In this document: positions 26,240-35,532 of the stretch, piece by piece
How the letters are laid out: every line of letters begins with the position of its first letter
How positions within the stretch are numbered: the stretch's first letter is position 1
DNA from: Bacteroidales bacterium
GTDB lineage: Bacteria; Bacteroidota; Bacteroidia; Bacteroidales; P3
Assembly (NCBI GenBank): GCA_009785505.1
Contig: WQWA01000013.1
Location: 1 to 44,736 of the forward strand
Direction: 5' to 3'
DNA length: 44,736 bases
The notes under the pieces: generated by a model
Told to the model about the DNA's origin: nothing
The model's input: the letters and a program-made list of their open reading frames with translations, nothing else
The model's database searches: none
Program-made: the position numbers and the translations under genes

Positions 26240-27471
26240 CGACCTTTTTGTCTCGATTAAAAAACATTCGTGTTTTACTACTTTTTGGGGGAGTCTTTTT
26301 GTGTTTTGCCGCATATCCGAGAGGAACGGACCCCCCGAGAGCGTCATTTATTGAGGTAAACACTGCTTTTGGACGAGTTTTCAATACAAACGAATTTGTG
26401 TCGAATATTCCGCATTATCAAGCGTTTTCGATAAGATATGCACGAGCTTCGAACGGTAGCCGATGGGAGGATTTCGCATACAATATGCCATTTTTCGGTG
26501 TTGGTTTTTATAGGCCGTTCTTTGCGAACAACCCTGGTCTTGGAGAGCCCTTTTCGATTTATATGTTCAGAGGAAGCACATTGAGGCAGTTTACAAACAA
26601 CCTCGGATTGGTTTTTGAAGTAGGGCTGGGATTGTCGATGAACTGGAGCCCTTACGATCCTTTTGATAATCCTGAAAACAGAGCTATAGGTTCACGCAAT
26701 AATGTTCATGCGGGAATGAGGCTTTACCTTGAATACTTTGCATCTCGAAATTTTGAGTTGAAGTTTGGGATCGACTTAAACCATTTTTCAAATGGAGCAT
26801 CTCGCAGACCAAACGGTGGAGTTAATATGGGAGCGCTAAGCCTTTCTTTAGTGTATAATTTCAACCCACCGGACAAGGGAGCTTTGCTGCGGAATCCTCC
26901 GCTTTTTGAACCTCCGTATGTTCCATTACGTATCGACCACAGTGTGCAGCTTATTATTTCAAGTCGACAAAGCCGTTTTTCTACAGACGGCACGGGGTTG
27001 CTTTCGGATTTGGTAGATCACAGCTTCACAGTTTTAGGACTGGCCTATAGTCCTATGATTGTGAGAGGTTTTAGGTATAAGTGGGGCCCCAGTGTTCGTC
27101 TTATTTATGACGAGAGCTCGAGAGCAAGAGCATGGCGGGAGAAGCATCCTGTAGATGGACAATTGTATTATAGAGTAGAAATAGATCCGCGATTTAGAAA
27201 TCGTTTGTCGTTAGGGCTGGGACTTGCAGGCGAAATTTCGATGCCGATTGCATCTTTTTTCGCCAAACTCGGATATAACGTTTATCACAGGCATCTCGTC
27301 GATAGCCGGTTTTATCAAGTTGTGGGAGTAAAAGCCTATTTGCAAGATAATTTTTTCGCAACATTCGGTATAAGTGCAACAGAATTTAGTCAGGCACAAT
27401 ATTTGTATTGGAGCTTTGGTTATACATTTTCATCAGAACCGAGACGACTGGCACAACGACGTAACAGATAG
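26236..27471 (+). CDS. Lipid A 3-O-deacylase (PagL)-like outer-membrane protein
   Basis: A 411-residue exported protein (hydrophobic signal RLKNIRVLLLFGGVFLCFAAY). The segment FELKFGIDLNHFSNGASRRPNGGVNMGALSLSLVYNF around residue 183 carries the His-x-Ser-Asn motif of PagL-type acyloxyacyl/lipid A deacylases; the remainder shows alternating beta-strands of a barrel, with a second barrel-like half (VQLIISSRQSRFSTDG..., AQYLYWSFGYTFSS). It is about twice the length of PagL. It would remodel lipid A in the outer membrane. The ATG overlaps the menA stop, so the two are translated together. Confidence 0.78.
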   Translation: MTTFLSRLKNIRVLLLFGGVFLCFAAYPRGTDPPRASFIEVNTAFGRVFNTNEFVSNIPHYQAFSIRYARASNGSRWEDFAYNMPFFGVGFYRPFFANNPGLGEPFSIYMFRGSTLRQFTNNLGLVFEVGLGLSMNWSPYDPFDNPENRAIGSRNNVHAGMRLYLEYFASRNFELKFGIDLNHFSNGASRRPNGGVNMGALSLSLVYNFNPPDKGALLRNPPLFEPPYVPLRIDHSVQLIISSRQSRFSTDGTGLLSDLVDHSFTVLGLAYSPMIVRGFRYKWGPSVRLIYDESSRARAWREKHPVDGQLYYRVEIDPRFRNRLSLGLGLAGEISMPIASFFAKLGYNVYHRHLVDSRFYQVVGVKAYLQDNFFATFGISATEFSQAQYLYWSFGYTFSSEPRRLAQRRNR

Positions 27472-27492
27472 AGACGCACGGCCGTGCGTCTC
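27471..27492. repeat. Perfect 22-bp palindrome, GAGACGCACGG class
   Basis: GAGACGCACGG and its complement form a perfect 22-bp inverted repeat. Its first base is the last base of the PagL-like stop codon. A different family from the GTAGGGGCG palindrome. Possible terminator. Confidence 0.8.
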
Positions 27493-27510
27493 AACAACAA
27501 AATAACAACC

Positions 27511-28656
27511 ATGAACAATTTCCAATTTCAAAATCCGACCAAACTTATTTTCGGAAAAGGACAAATCGCAAAATTAGCAACGGAAATCCCGTTGGACAAA
27601 AAAATTCTCCTCACGTTTGGTGGAGGAAGTGTGAAACAAAACGGGGTTTACGACCAAGTGAAAGAAGCCCTGAAAAGCCACGACTGTATTGAATTTTGGG
27701 GCATTGAGCCAAATCCGACCGTTGAAACTTTGCGTAAAGCGATAGCGTTGGGCAAAGAAAAGCAAGTTGATTTTTTATTGGCTGTCGGCGGTGGCTCTGT
27801 GTTAGACGGAACCAAGTTGATTTCTGCCGGAATCTGGAATGAAAACGATGCTTGGGACATCGTGATCAATCCTAAAAATCTTGGAAAATGTGTACCTTAC
27901 GGCTCTGTTTTAACATTGCCGGCAACAGGCTCGGAAATGAATCAAGGGGCAGTGATTTCAAATACTGAAACGGCTGAAAAAAAACCGTTTTATTCAACAT
28001 TTCCGACGTTTTCGATTTTAGATCCGGAAACCACGTTTTCATTGCCGAAATTTCAAGTTGCCGTGGGAATTGCAGATACGTTTATGCACGTAATGGAGCA
28101 ATATTTAACCACGCCGGACCAATCGCCGTTGATGGATCGCTGGTCGGAAGGAATTTTACATACACTGGTAGAAATTACACCCAAAATCCAAAAGAATCAA
28201 CACGATTACGACCAAATGGCAAACTTTATGTTTTGTGCAACCATGGCACTAAACAGAATTATTTGTATGGGTGTTTCGCAAGATTGGGCGACACACATGA
28301 TCGCTCACGAGATCACGGCTTTGCACAACACCACGCACGGACAGGCTTTGACCTTGATTTTTCCTTCGCTAATGCGGATTATGGTCGAACAAAAAAGAGA
28401 GAAGATTTTACAAATGGGAGAAAAAATTTGGTGTATCAGAACGGGCTCTACGGAAGAAAAAGTCAACCAAACTATCGCAAAAACTGAAGAATTTTTCCGC
28501 TCGTTGGGATTGGCAACCAAACTTTCCGAGTTGAATATCGGTCAAGATTCAATAGATAAAATCGTCGCTCGTTTTCAAGAAAACGGCACCGTACTGGGCG
28601 AAAATCAAAATATCACTCACGATGTTGTGAGAAAAATTTTGGAGTTGGCAAAATAA
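27511..28656 (+). CDS. yqhD: Iron-containing alcohol dehydrogenase, YqhD-type
   Basis: A 381-residue group III metal-dependent alcohol dehydrogenase. NFQFQNPTKLIFGKGQI opens it; LLTFGGGSVKQNGVY, GIEPNPTVETLRKAI, LAVGGGSVLDGTKLIS form the NAD(P) domain; ATGSEMNQGAVISN, ADTFMHVMEQYLTT, DWATHMIAHEITALHNTTHGQAL hold the metal-binding Asp/His residues. Closest in pattern to YqhD, an NADPH-dependent aldehyde reductase/butanol dehydrogenase. The ATG at 27511 is chosen; the preceding codons are repeat sequence. It converges on the AI-2E transporter gene with a gap of a few bases. Confidence 0.93.
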   Translation: MNNFQFQNPTKLIFGKGQIAKLATEIPLDKKILLTFGGGSVKQNGVYDQVKEALKSHDCIEFWGIEPNPTVETLRKAIALGKEKQVDFLLAVGGGSVLDGTKLISAGIWNENDAWDIVINPKNLGKCVPYGSVLTLPATGSEMNQGAVISNTETAEKKPFYSTFPTFSILDPETTFSLPKFQVAVGIADTFMHVMEQYLTTPDQSPLMDRWSEGILHTLVEITPKIQKNQHDYDQMANFMFCATMALNRIICMGVSQDWATHMIAHEITALHNTTHGQALTLIFPSLMRIMVEQKREKILQMGEKIWCIRTGSTEEKVNQTIAKTEEFFRSLGLATKLSELNIGQDSIDKIVARFQENGTVLGENQNITHDVVRKILELAK

Positions 28657-28660
28657 TTAG

Positions 28661-29776
28661 CTACATCCGTTGTGTAAGTTTATTCACAAATTTCGAATGT
28701 TTGAAAAACTCTTTTGCAACGATGCGTAAGAGGGTATAAGTCGGTATTGCCAAAATCATACCTTTTATGCCGGCAATAGCACCGGCCATCATGATCACAA
28801 CGAAAATTTCGAGCGGGTGTGCTTTCACGGATCTGGAATAAACTGCCGGTTGAATAACCATGTTGTCAAACAGGTTGCACACACAAAATGCAATGACAAC
28901 CTTTATCGGAATCCAAATCAGTTCGGGAGCAAAACCTCCGGAAAGTGCTGCGGTGTAGCCCAAAACAGAAGCCAATACTGCTCCGATAACAGGACCCAAA
29001 TATGGAATAATATTGAGCAACCCTCCTAAAAACCCAAACAAAATTGCATTTTCCACACCCAAAATCCACATGGCTGTCGAAAGTAAAATCATCATCGAAA
29101 CCACTTCAATAAGTAAGCCTGTGAAGTAGCGTGTGAGCAATACTCTGGAGTCTTTAAGGATATTTTTGAGCTGTTTTTCGTAGCGTTCGGGAACAAACAT
29201 AAACATTGCGTTGAAAAATAACCGTTGATCTTTCAAGAAGAAAAACGACATAAAAACAACCGAAAAAATCCCGATAAAAAGGCTCGTCAACACGGATAAA
29301 ATGTTTGAAAAAACGTCTTCGAGACGAATCGAGTTGATCAACTGATTAAAGCCGGCTGTTATCGCCTGCTCTAGGGTTTGGTCTTGCGGCATTAAGCCTA
29401 TCCGCCAAAGATAATCTTGAAAACCGCTTAAGGCGATTGTCAACTGATAGCCTACCTCCGGAAAATCAATTTGTTGGAAATACCTGATCTGTCCTGAAAT
29501 CAAGGGTGTTACGAGCAGCCAAAATCCTACAAAACAGCCGGCAAAAATGACCAGCGTAATGATGCAACTCCACGTATTTGGGATTTTGCATGTTTTTTCC
29601 AAAAAGTTCACAAGAGGCTTTCCAATCATCGAAATGACAAAGGCGATAATCATGGAAACCGTAATCAGCGTAAAATATGAGAATGCTACACCTACCAATA
29701 TTGCTGCGGATATTAAGAATATCCAAACATGCCATCTTTTGGCTAAATTTCCTAATAGAGTTTCGGATGTATTCAT
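28661..29776 (-). CDS. AI-2E family transporter (PerM/TqsA-like)
   Basis: A 371-residue membrane protein with about eight helices. LGVENAILFGFLGGLLNIIPYLGPVIGAVLASVLG and NLFDNMVIQPAVYSRSVKAHPLEIFVVIMMAGAIAGIKGMILAIPTYTLLRIVAKEF are the conserved family blocks. Despite the family name, the substrate here is unknown (some relatives are Na+/H+ antiporters). One base separates it from metF. Confidence 0.93.
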   Translation of the reverse strand: MNTSETLLGNLAKRWHVWIFLISAAILVGVAFSYFTLITVSMIIAFVISMIGKPLVNFLEKTCKIPNTWSCIITLVIFAGCFVGFWLLVTPLISGQIRYFQQIDFPEVGYQLTIALSGFQDYLWRIGLMPQDQTLEQAITAGFNQLINSIRLEDVFSNILSVLTSLFIGIFSVVFMSFFFLKDQRLFFNAMFMFVPERYEKQLKNILKDSRVLLTRYFTGLLIEVVSMMILLSTAMWILGVENAILFGFLGGLLNIIPYLGPVIGAVLASVLGYTAALSGGFAPELIWIPIKVVIAFCVCNLFDNMVIQPAVYSRSVKAHPLEIFVVIMMAGAIAGIKGMILAIPTYTLLRIVAKEFFKHSKFVNKLTQRM

Positions 29777-29777
29777 A

Positions 29778-30734
29778 TTAATAAACGGATTTTACGATTT
29801 CTGCGATGCTTTTTGCGGTACTTCCCAACGTGAAAAAATGTAATGCCGGAACGTTTGCGGTTTTCAATTCTTTGCATTGTTGAATAGCCCATTCTATGCC
29901 GACTTTTCTCACATCGTCATTGGTTTTGCATTTTTCCACCTCATGCACTAACTCCTCCGGTAAATCAATGTGAAAAATTTGTGGCAAGCTATTCAAATTC
30001 GCCAGTAGTGAAATAGGCTTTATGCCCGGAACAATCGGCACATTTATTCCGATTTCTCGGCAGTTTTCCACAAATTGAAAATACTTTTTATTGTCGAAAA
30101 ACATTTGAGTTACGATGTACGCAGCACCTGCATCCACTTTGTCTTTCAAATGCCGCAAGTCTGTTTCCATATTGGGTGCTTCGCGGTGTTTTTCGGGATA
30201 CCCGGCGATCCCGATACAAAAATCCGAAGTACTCTGATTTTTCAGATCAGGTGTAAAAAATACACCTTGATTCATATCTGAAATTTGACGGACTAATGCA
30301 TCGGCATTAGAATGTCCGTTGGCTTCGGGCGTGAAATCACGCTCTCCTTTTACAGCATCTCCTCGCAATGCCAGAATATTTTGAATGCCGAGAAATTGTA
30401 AATCAAACAAAATGTCTTCGGTTTCTGCAGCAGTAGATCCCCCGCAAATGATATGCGGGACGACTTCTACGCCGTACTTGAATTTAATTGAAGCCGAAAC
30501 ACCGACCGTTCCCGGACGTTTGGTTACTATTTTTTTGGAAAATGTACCGTTCCCATTGTCAACCAAAACCGTTTCCGCACGATGCGACGTGACGTTGATA
30601 TAAGAAGGGCTGTAAGGCAATAAAGTCTCAATGGTTTGACTGATGTCTTCCATTGTAGAGCCTTTCAAAGGCGGCACAATTTCGAATGTGAACTTCGTAT
30701 TTGGTGTGTTTAATATATCTATTACCTTCGCCAT
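29778..30734 (-). CDS. metF: Methylenetetrahydrofolate reductase
   Basis: A 318-residue FAD-dependent MetF that reduces 5,10-methylene-THF to 5-methyl-THF for methionine synthesis. FTFEIVPP near the N-terminus carries the catalytic Glu; NVTSHRAE, PHIICGGSTAAETEDILFDLQFLGIQNILALRGD (the FAD-binding LRGD) and QMFFDNKKYFQFVENCREIGINVPIVPGIKPI are hallmark segments. Length is normal. Its start overlaps the gldD stop by 13 nt on the same strand. Confidence 0.97.
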   Translation of the reverse strand: MAKVIDILNTPNTKFTFEIVPPLKGSTMEDISQTIETLLPYSPSYINVTSHRAETVLVDNGNGTFSKKIVTKRPGTVGVSASIKFKYGVEVVPHIICGGSTAAETEDILFDLQFLGIQNILALRGDAVKGERDFTPEANGHSNADALVRQISDMNQGVFFTPDLKNQSTSDFCIGIAGYPEKHREAPNMETDLRHLKDKVDAGAAYIVTQMFFDNKKYFQFVENCREIGINVPIVPGIKPISLLANLNSLPQIFHIDLPEELVHEVEKCKTNDDVRKVGIEWAIQQCKELKTANVPALHFFTLGSTAKSIAEIVKSVY

Positions 30735-31294
30735 TGAAACGTTTCTATTAAGTGGTCCATATCTGCTGTCAAAAATTCAATTACCGGGGCAAGAGAATCG
30801 TTGTTTGGAACGTGGTTGAAGTATAACGCACCGCGGACAAAATGTCTCAAACTGTCTGTTATGTAAAATTGATACATGGATGCCACTCCGGAGCCTCTGA
30901 TATCGAAAATCATACCAAAAATACGGTTTTCGTGATCCTCAAAAACCAGCTCGCGAATGCGCGAAGCTTTGCCCTTATGCCGATCAACAAACAACATAAC
31001 ATCGGCAACATGCTCGTTCAAATTTCCGCGAAGGGCAAAATAACTCAAATTAATGGTTGCGTTAAATTGCGGAAAATTTATATTAGACCAAAGCAGTCCG
31101 TCATCGGTTCGATACGGTACAACTTCCGCATAAACCGGCTTTTCGAAAAAGAATGGATATCTTGTGTCGTCAAAAAGAATGTATTCTTTTTCCGGAAGAT
31201 CAATGCGGTAAAAAGCTCTCGGCATCGGCGTGTAAAACTCTCTGCAAGCTGTGAATATCACGAGAAATAATGCTATGAGACCAATTCGATTCAA
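30722..31294 (-). CDS. gldD: Gliding motility-type lipoprotein GldD
   Basis: A 190-residue lipoprotein with signal IGLIALFLVIFTAC. TPMPRAFYRIDLPEKEY, the INFPQFNATINLSYFAL segment, VYGMIFDI-like IFGMIFDIRGSGVASMYQFYITDSLRHFVRGALYFNHVPNNDSLAPVIEFLTADMDHLIETFQWRR match GldD across its length. GldD is needed for gliding in Flavobacterium but persists in non-gliding Bacteroidota. No ATG fits; the signal peptide starts from TTG at 31294. The adjacent gldE of gliders is not seen here; metF follows with overlap. Confidence 0.85.
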   Translation of the reverse strand: MNRIGLIALFLVIFTACREFYTPMPRAFYRIDLPEKEYILFDDTRYPFFFEKPVYAEVVPYRTDDGLLWSNINFPQFNATINLSYFALRGNLNEHVADVMLFVDRHKGKASRIRELVFEDHENRIFGMIFDIRGSGVASMYQFYITDSLRHFVRGALYFNHVPNNDSLAPVIEFLTADMDHLIETFQWRR

Positions 31295-31315
31295 TGAGAT
31301 TTGTGTTTTTCAATG

Positions 31316-31323
31316 CAAAGATA
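31316..31323 (-). promoter_or_regulatory. -7 promoter element TATCTTTG for gldD-metF
   Basis: Exact consensus 21 nt before the TTG start at 31294, supporting that start. Confidence 0.65.
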
Positions 31324-31340
31324 CGAAAATTAATTGAGAA

Positions 31341-31802
31341 TTACACAGTCAACAATTTTATAATCTCTGTCAGACCCACAACATCATCCTCATCGAATGC
31401 CGAAAACTTTTCACTGTCGACATCTAAACAGCCGATGATCTCACCGGTTTTTTTGCTGAAAATCGGAATCACAACTTCGGAATTGGAGCGGGAATCACAA
31501 GCGATATGCCCTTCAAATTTGTGAACATCCTCAACTACAATCGATTTTTTTTGATTGATGGAAGCCCAGCAAACGCCCGTATTTTTCGCCAACACCTGAC
31601 ACGCAGCCGGACCTTGATACGTGTTTACGCAAAGGTCGCCGTTTTCATCTAAAAGGTAAAATCCTGTCCAGAAGAAATCTGGCATTTTATGGTGTAAAAT
31701 AGCGACAATTGTTGCCATTTCTGATTGTACATTCGGCGATTTTTTTAATAATTCGCGGAGTTGTTCTGTGATTCGTTCGTAACGGCCTTGTTTTTTTGAC
31801 AT
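31341..31802 (-). CDS. msrC: Free methionine-(R)-sulfoxide reductase (GAF domain)
   Basis: A 153-residue single GAF-domain enzyme of the fRMsr family. FFWTGFYLLDENGDLCVNTYQGPAACQVLAKNTGVCWASI and GHIACDSRSNSEVVIPIF contain the family cysteines, including the one in GVCW and the one in ACDS. It reduces free Met-R-SO with thioredoxin. One base separates it from the PPi-PFK gene upstream. Confidence 0.93.
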   Translation of the reverse strand: MSKKQGRYERITEQLRELLKKSPNVQSEMATIVAILHHKMPDFFWTGFYLLDENGDLCVNTYQGPAACQVLAKNTGVCWASINQKKSIVVEDVHKFEGHIACDSRSNSEVVIPIFSKKTGEIIGCLDVDSEKFSAFDEDDVVGLTEIIKLLTV

Positions 31803-31803
31803 A

Positions 31804-33465
31804 TCAAATCGTTTTTCCTTGTTCTAATAACAATGTTTGCGATGGTTGATCGCAAACTTCGGTTGGTCCGAAATACTGGATTGGTCCGGGATAGACATAG
31901 CAAGTTTCTTTTGCCCATACATCGCGTTGTGAGGCAAATGTTTTGAATGGCGCACCGTCCAATCTCACCAAAGCCTTTTGAATGACGGGTTTCATAGCAC
32001 CATGGCGCCTTTCCATATTCATCATCATGGTTGTCGGAACACCGCCGGCAATCCAGTTTTCAGCAGATTCGGTGGTATTTCTTATGGAAGATATGTAGCC
32101 TGTTTTTCCATTTGCAATCAATAGAGATGCGGTATAACCGAGTGCATAACAGTAATCGGCGTCGTAATTTGATGGTGCAGCACAACGTCCCTCGTAGCCG
32201 AAAAAATGCACTTGTGTAGCAAATTTCCCGATGTACTTACCTTCTTTTTTCCATTGCGCCAGCTTTGCGCCAACCATTTCTGCCAAAAGTTTTTCGGTTT
32301 CGATAAGCGACACCTGTACATTGCCATGCGGGTCTCTATCCAACGTTAATTGACGAGCAACACCTTCGGGCAAAGACGCATAAACTTCCGCATTTTTCGG
32401 CGAAAGTTTGGAAATCATATAAGCACGTTGTTCATTTTTATCAATCGCAGCGAATTCTTCGGCGTGATGTGCCAAATAATCGTTGAGTTCGTCCATCAAA
32501 ACACGCATTTCGGGAATAAATTCGATAAGCCCTTCGGGAATTAAAACCGTACCGAAATTTTTGCCGTTTTTTCCACGATATGCAACAGCTTCTGCGATGT
32601 AAGCAACAATTTCGTCAAGCGATTGTTGTTTGGCTTCCACTTCCTCCGAGATAATGCAGATATTCGGCTGAGTTTGCAATGCACACTCAAGTGCAATATG
32701 CGATGCCGAACGTCCCATGAGTTTGATGAAATGCCAGTATTTTCTGGCAGAATTGCAGTCACGCTGGATATTTCCGATTAATTCGGAATATACTTTGCAA
32801 GCTGTGTCAAAACCGAACGATGTTTCGATCATTTCGTTTTTCAAATCGCCATCGATCGTTTTCGGACAACCGATTACTTGAATTCCGGCATTTTTTGCAA
32901 CGTAATATTCTGCCAAAACGCAGGCATTTGTGTTAGAATCATCGCCACCAATGATGACCAATGCTTTAATGTCGAGTTTTTTCAGAATTTTCAGACCTTT
33001 ATCATATTGTTCGGGGTCTTCAAGTTTAGTTCGTCCCGATCCGATAATATCAAATCCACCTGTATTGCGGTATTCGTCAATGATTTCGGCAGTTAGTTCG
33101 ATATAATTATGATCAACCAGACCACCCGGTCCCATGAGGAAACCGTAGAGTTTGCTGTCTTTATGAATGGCTTTGAGTCCATCAAAAAGTCCGGAAATCA
33201 CATTATGCCCGCCGGGAGCTTGTCCGCCCGAAAGAATCACACCAGCATTAATTGGTCGGTGGTCGTTGAGCGAAGTCGAAACGCCCGCCGTCTCAAATTT
33301 CAACAAAGGCATTCCGTATGTATTAGGAAAAAGCTTTTGGATTTCGTTTTGATCAGCAACAGACTGCGTTTTTTCGCCTTCAACAAGTTTTACCTGCCCT
33401 TTCAGGGCTTTTGGAAGTTTCGGTTGATACGCAGCACGTGCGATTTGCAAGGGACTTTTTTTCAT
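31804..33465 (-). CDS. Diphosphate-fructose-6-phosphate 1-phosphotransferase (PPi-PFK)
   Basis: A 553-residue long-form [25 protein letters not shown] opens the sugar-phosphate fold, GGDDSNTNA (GGDDS instead of the GGDGS of ATP-PFK) indicates pyrophosphate use, [10 protein letters not shown] is the catalytic motif, [15 protein letters not shown] follows, and [27 protein letters not shown] is typical of the long Bacteroidota enzyme. It makes fructose-1,6-bisphosphate with PPi. Residues about 59-69 ([11 protein letters not shown]), just before the first strand, come from an inserted half repeat. The ATG at 33465 excludes 33 unlikely N-terminal residues. Confidence 0.95.
   Translation of the reverse strand: MKKSPLQIARAAYQPKLPKALKGQVKLVEGEKTQSVADQNEIQKLFPNTYGMPLLKFETAGVSTSLNDHRPINAGVILSGGQAPGGHNVISGLFDGLKAIHKDSKLYGFLMGPGGLVDHNYIELTAEIIDEYRNTGGFDIIGSGRTKLEDPEQYDKGLKILKKLDIKALVIIGGDDSNTNACVLAEYYVAKNAGIQVIGCPKTIDGDLKNEMIETSFGFDTACKVYSELIGNIQRDCNSARKYWHFIKLMGRSASHIALECALQTQPNICIISEEVEAKQQSLDEIVAYIAEAVAYRGKNGKNFGTVLIPEGLIEFIPEMRVLMDELNDYLAHHAEEFAAIDKNEQRAYMISKLSPKNAEVYASLPEGVARQLTLDRDPHGNVQVSLIETEKLLAEMVGAKLAQWKKEGKYIGKFATQVHFFGYEGRCAAPSNYDADYCYALGYTASLLIANGKTGYISSIRNTTESAENWIAGGVPTTMMMNMERRHGAMKPVIQKALVRLDGAPFKTFASQRDVWAKETCYVYPGPIQYFGPTEVCDQPSQTLLLEQGKTI
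33258..33289. repeat. Half-element of the palindromic repeat inside PPi-PFK
   Basis: GTCGTTGAGCGAAGTCGAAA followed by CGCCCGCC is one arm of the elements at 16240 and 20958. It is read in frame. Confidence 0.65.
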
Positions 33466-33485
33466 TTTTTGATATTTTGCAGCGA

Positions 33486-34193
33486 TTATCTGCGGCTCAG
33501 AAAGATTTTGATATACCACAACAGGGTTGCCAACGAACTCAACGCAGCAATCACATACGTCCAAGCGGCTGTTCTCAACGCAGATTCTGCGTGGTGATGA
33601 TTACTCGGAGCTGTGATATTGTTTGTCGAAAGCCAAGCCAAAGCACGTTTACTTGCATCTATTTCTACAGGAAGTGTAACGAAAGAGAACAGGGTAGTGG
33701 CCCCAAACATGATAATTCCGATAAGCAACAGGTTCGGAAACGTTTGAACCAAGAAAATACCGGCTATCAGTACCCACATGACATAACGCGAAACAAAACT
33801 CACGACCGGAACTAACGTTGAACGAAGGCCAAGCCAAATGTAAGCGTGTTCGTGTTGAATGGCGTGTCCTGCTTCGTGGGCGGCTACTGCAGCTGCCGCA
33901 ACATTACTGCCGTAATACACCTCTTTGCTGAGGTTTATCTGCTTAGTAATCGGGTTGTAGTGATCGGTGAGCTGTCCGCCTATACATGAAACTTGTACAT
34001 CGCGAATGTCGTTTTCTCTTAACATTTTTTCCACGACATCTCTCCCCGTTAAGCCGTTGTTGACAGGAATTTGAGAGTATTTAGCGAATTTTCTTTTTAG
34101 CGAATTGCTAACCAGCCAACTTGCGAGAGCGAGTACTCCGATAACAATCCAAATAATAGGAATACCTCCTATGTGCATAGGGATTTCTTGCAT
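33486..34193 (-). CDS. Membrane zinc metallopeptidase (YugP-like)
   Basis: A 235-residue membrane protein. An N-terminal helix ([17 protein letters not shown]) is followed by a soluble part and [24 protein letters not shown] with the HExxH-type zinc site HEAGH (about residue 112), then three further helices and [14 protein letters not shown], the family's third-ligand-like block. Such peptidases are conserved in Bacteroidota and Firmicutes; substrates unknown. It is 20 nt before the PPi-PFK gene on the same strand. Confidence 0.9.
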   Translation of the reverse strand: MQEIPMHIGGIPIIWIVIGVLALASWLVSNSLKRKFAKYSQIPVNNGLTGRDVVEKMLRENDIRDVQVSCIGGQLTDHYNPITKQINLSKEVYYGSNVAAAAVAAHEAGHAIQHEHAYIWLGLRSTLVPVVSFVSRYVMWVLIAGIFLVQTFPNLLLIGIIMFGATTLFSFVTLPVEIDASKRALAWLSTNNITAPSNHHHAESALRTAAWTYVIAALSSLATLLWYIKIFLSRR

Positions 34194-34205
34194 AATTTTT
34201 GTGTT

Positions 34206-35486
34206 TTATTGTGTTATTTTTTGAATTCTTTTTACTGAAGGAATATCCCGCCAAGCCCACTGCCCGCGGATATATCCGTCGTGAATAAAGATCAAGCCCG
34301 GATTTGAACGAACAATAGCCATGATGTCTCTTTTGCCGGAAAAATAGGCGTTGAAATCTCTGCGTCCAACTCTTTGCTTGAAGTTTTCCAAAGTTTCATC
34401 TGCGATGCTCGAGTCGAACAAGAACATAAAATCATATCCGTTTTGCTTGGCAAAATCCATCAAAGCAAAAATTTTCTGCATATTTCGAAAACTCGCTCTT
34501 TCTATATCGTGGATCGCAACAATGAACGTATAGCCGGGGCGATTTGCAACAAAATTGGATACTTCGTGTGCGTTTATACCTCGATCGTCGAACATTGGAA
34601 TCATTATACTTGTTGCGTTCGGATCATTTGGATCGTGTATGATTGTTTTCACAAAATCCCAAACAGATCTGTCAAGATTTGCTAATTCCGACGAAGTAAA
34701 TTCGCGAATTTCTTGCGTTTCTTGATTTTGGAATTTAGTTGTAAATGTTATCGGCAGTCTCGGAGGATTGAGTTGTGCACCGACTCTCCAATCTAAAAAG
34801 TGAATAATCGGCAGGTGGCGTAATCCGTAGATTTGTATGCCGAAAAACACTATCGCAGATGCTACCATAATGATTGCCTCGGTTTTGAATGAAAACGGAT
34901 TTTGAATGCGGTTTCGACCAAAGAACACAATGACCACCCAGATATTTAGTACGACATTTTTATAGAATGTTTGCCACGGGGTTAATATTAAAAACTGTCC
35001 GAAACAACCGCAATCGGAAACTCTGTCCGACAAAATTGCCGCATCCAAAAATGTGAGCCCGGTAAAAAATCCCATCATCAAAGCAACCATCCAAGCGGTA
35101 ATCGCCATTCTGAGATTTAAGATCAAGGCAATACCAATAAGAATTTCGGCTACGTTTAGACCAAGAGCGAGTAATTGTGCCAGCGGATCTGCCCATTGTG
35201 CACCGTACGCAGCGAAATAATCCATAATTTGAAACTGTGCACCAAGCGGATCAACAGCCTTTACAATTCCGGAAAAAATAAAGACGATACCAATCAAAGA
35301 TCGTGCAATAACAATTGCCGGTTTTCCGAAATTATGGCGAAACACAAGTGCACAAACAAGTACTAAACTCAGTGCCGCTGTGTAAAGCCACGTGAATTCG
35401 GTTGCGAATACACAAACATAAGCCAAAACAAGCGATGCAACCAAAAGAAACCAAGGAATTACGATGTGATTTAGGAATGTTTTCAT
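34206..35486 (-). CDS. DoxX-domain membrane protein (BT_3928-like)
   Basis: A 426-residue protein. Several helices, including IARSLIGIVFIFSGIVKAVDPLG and LGLNVAEILIGIALILNLRMAITAWMVALMMGFFTGLTF, form a DoxX/MauE-like domain; SDCGCFGQF carries a CxC pair as in MauE-like quinone-linked redox proteins. A soluble C-terminal half of about 200 residues (TFTTKFQNQETQEIREFTSSE...) resembles a thioredoxin-like or redoxin fold only loosely. In other Bacteroidota this gene sits next to a DUF1599 gene, as here. Function unknown; redox is plausible. Confidence 0.8.
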   Translation of the reverse strand: MKTFLNHIVIPWFLLVASLVLAYVCVFATEFTWLYTAALSLVLVCALVFRHNFGKPAIVIARSLIGIVFIFSGIVKAVDPLGAQFQIMDYFAAYGAQWADPLAQLLALGLNVAEILIGIALILNLRMAITAWMVALMMGFFTGLTFLDAAILSDRVSDCGCFGQFLILTPWQTFYKNVVLNIWVVIVFFGRNRIQNPFSFKTEAIIMVASAIVFFGIQIYGLRHLPIIHFLDWRVGAQLNPPRLPITFTTKFQNQETQEIREFTSSELANLDRSVWDFVKTIIHDPNDPNATSIMIPMFDDRGINAHEVSNFVANRPGYTFIVAIHDIERASFRNMQKIFALMDFAKQNGYDFMFLFDSSIADETLENFKQRVGRRDFNAYFSGKRDIMAIVRSNPGLIFIHDGYIRGQWAWRDIPSVKRIQKITQ

Positions 35487-35505
35487 GGTGTTTTATTTTT
35501 TATCT

Positions 35506-35532
35506 GTAGAGCGGAGCATGCCTCGCCCCTAC
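35506..35532. repeat. Degenerate 28-bp palindrome overlapping a stop codon
   Basis: One arm is intact (GCATGCCTCGCCCCTAC) and the other decayed (GTAGAGCGGA). The CTA at its right edge is the TAG stop of the DUF1599 gene on the minus strand. Confidence 0.7.
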
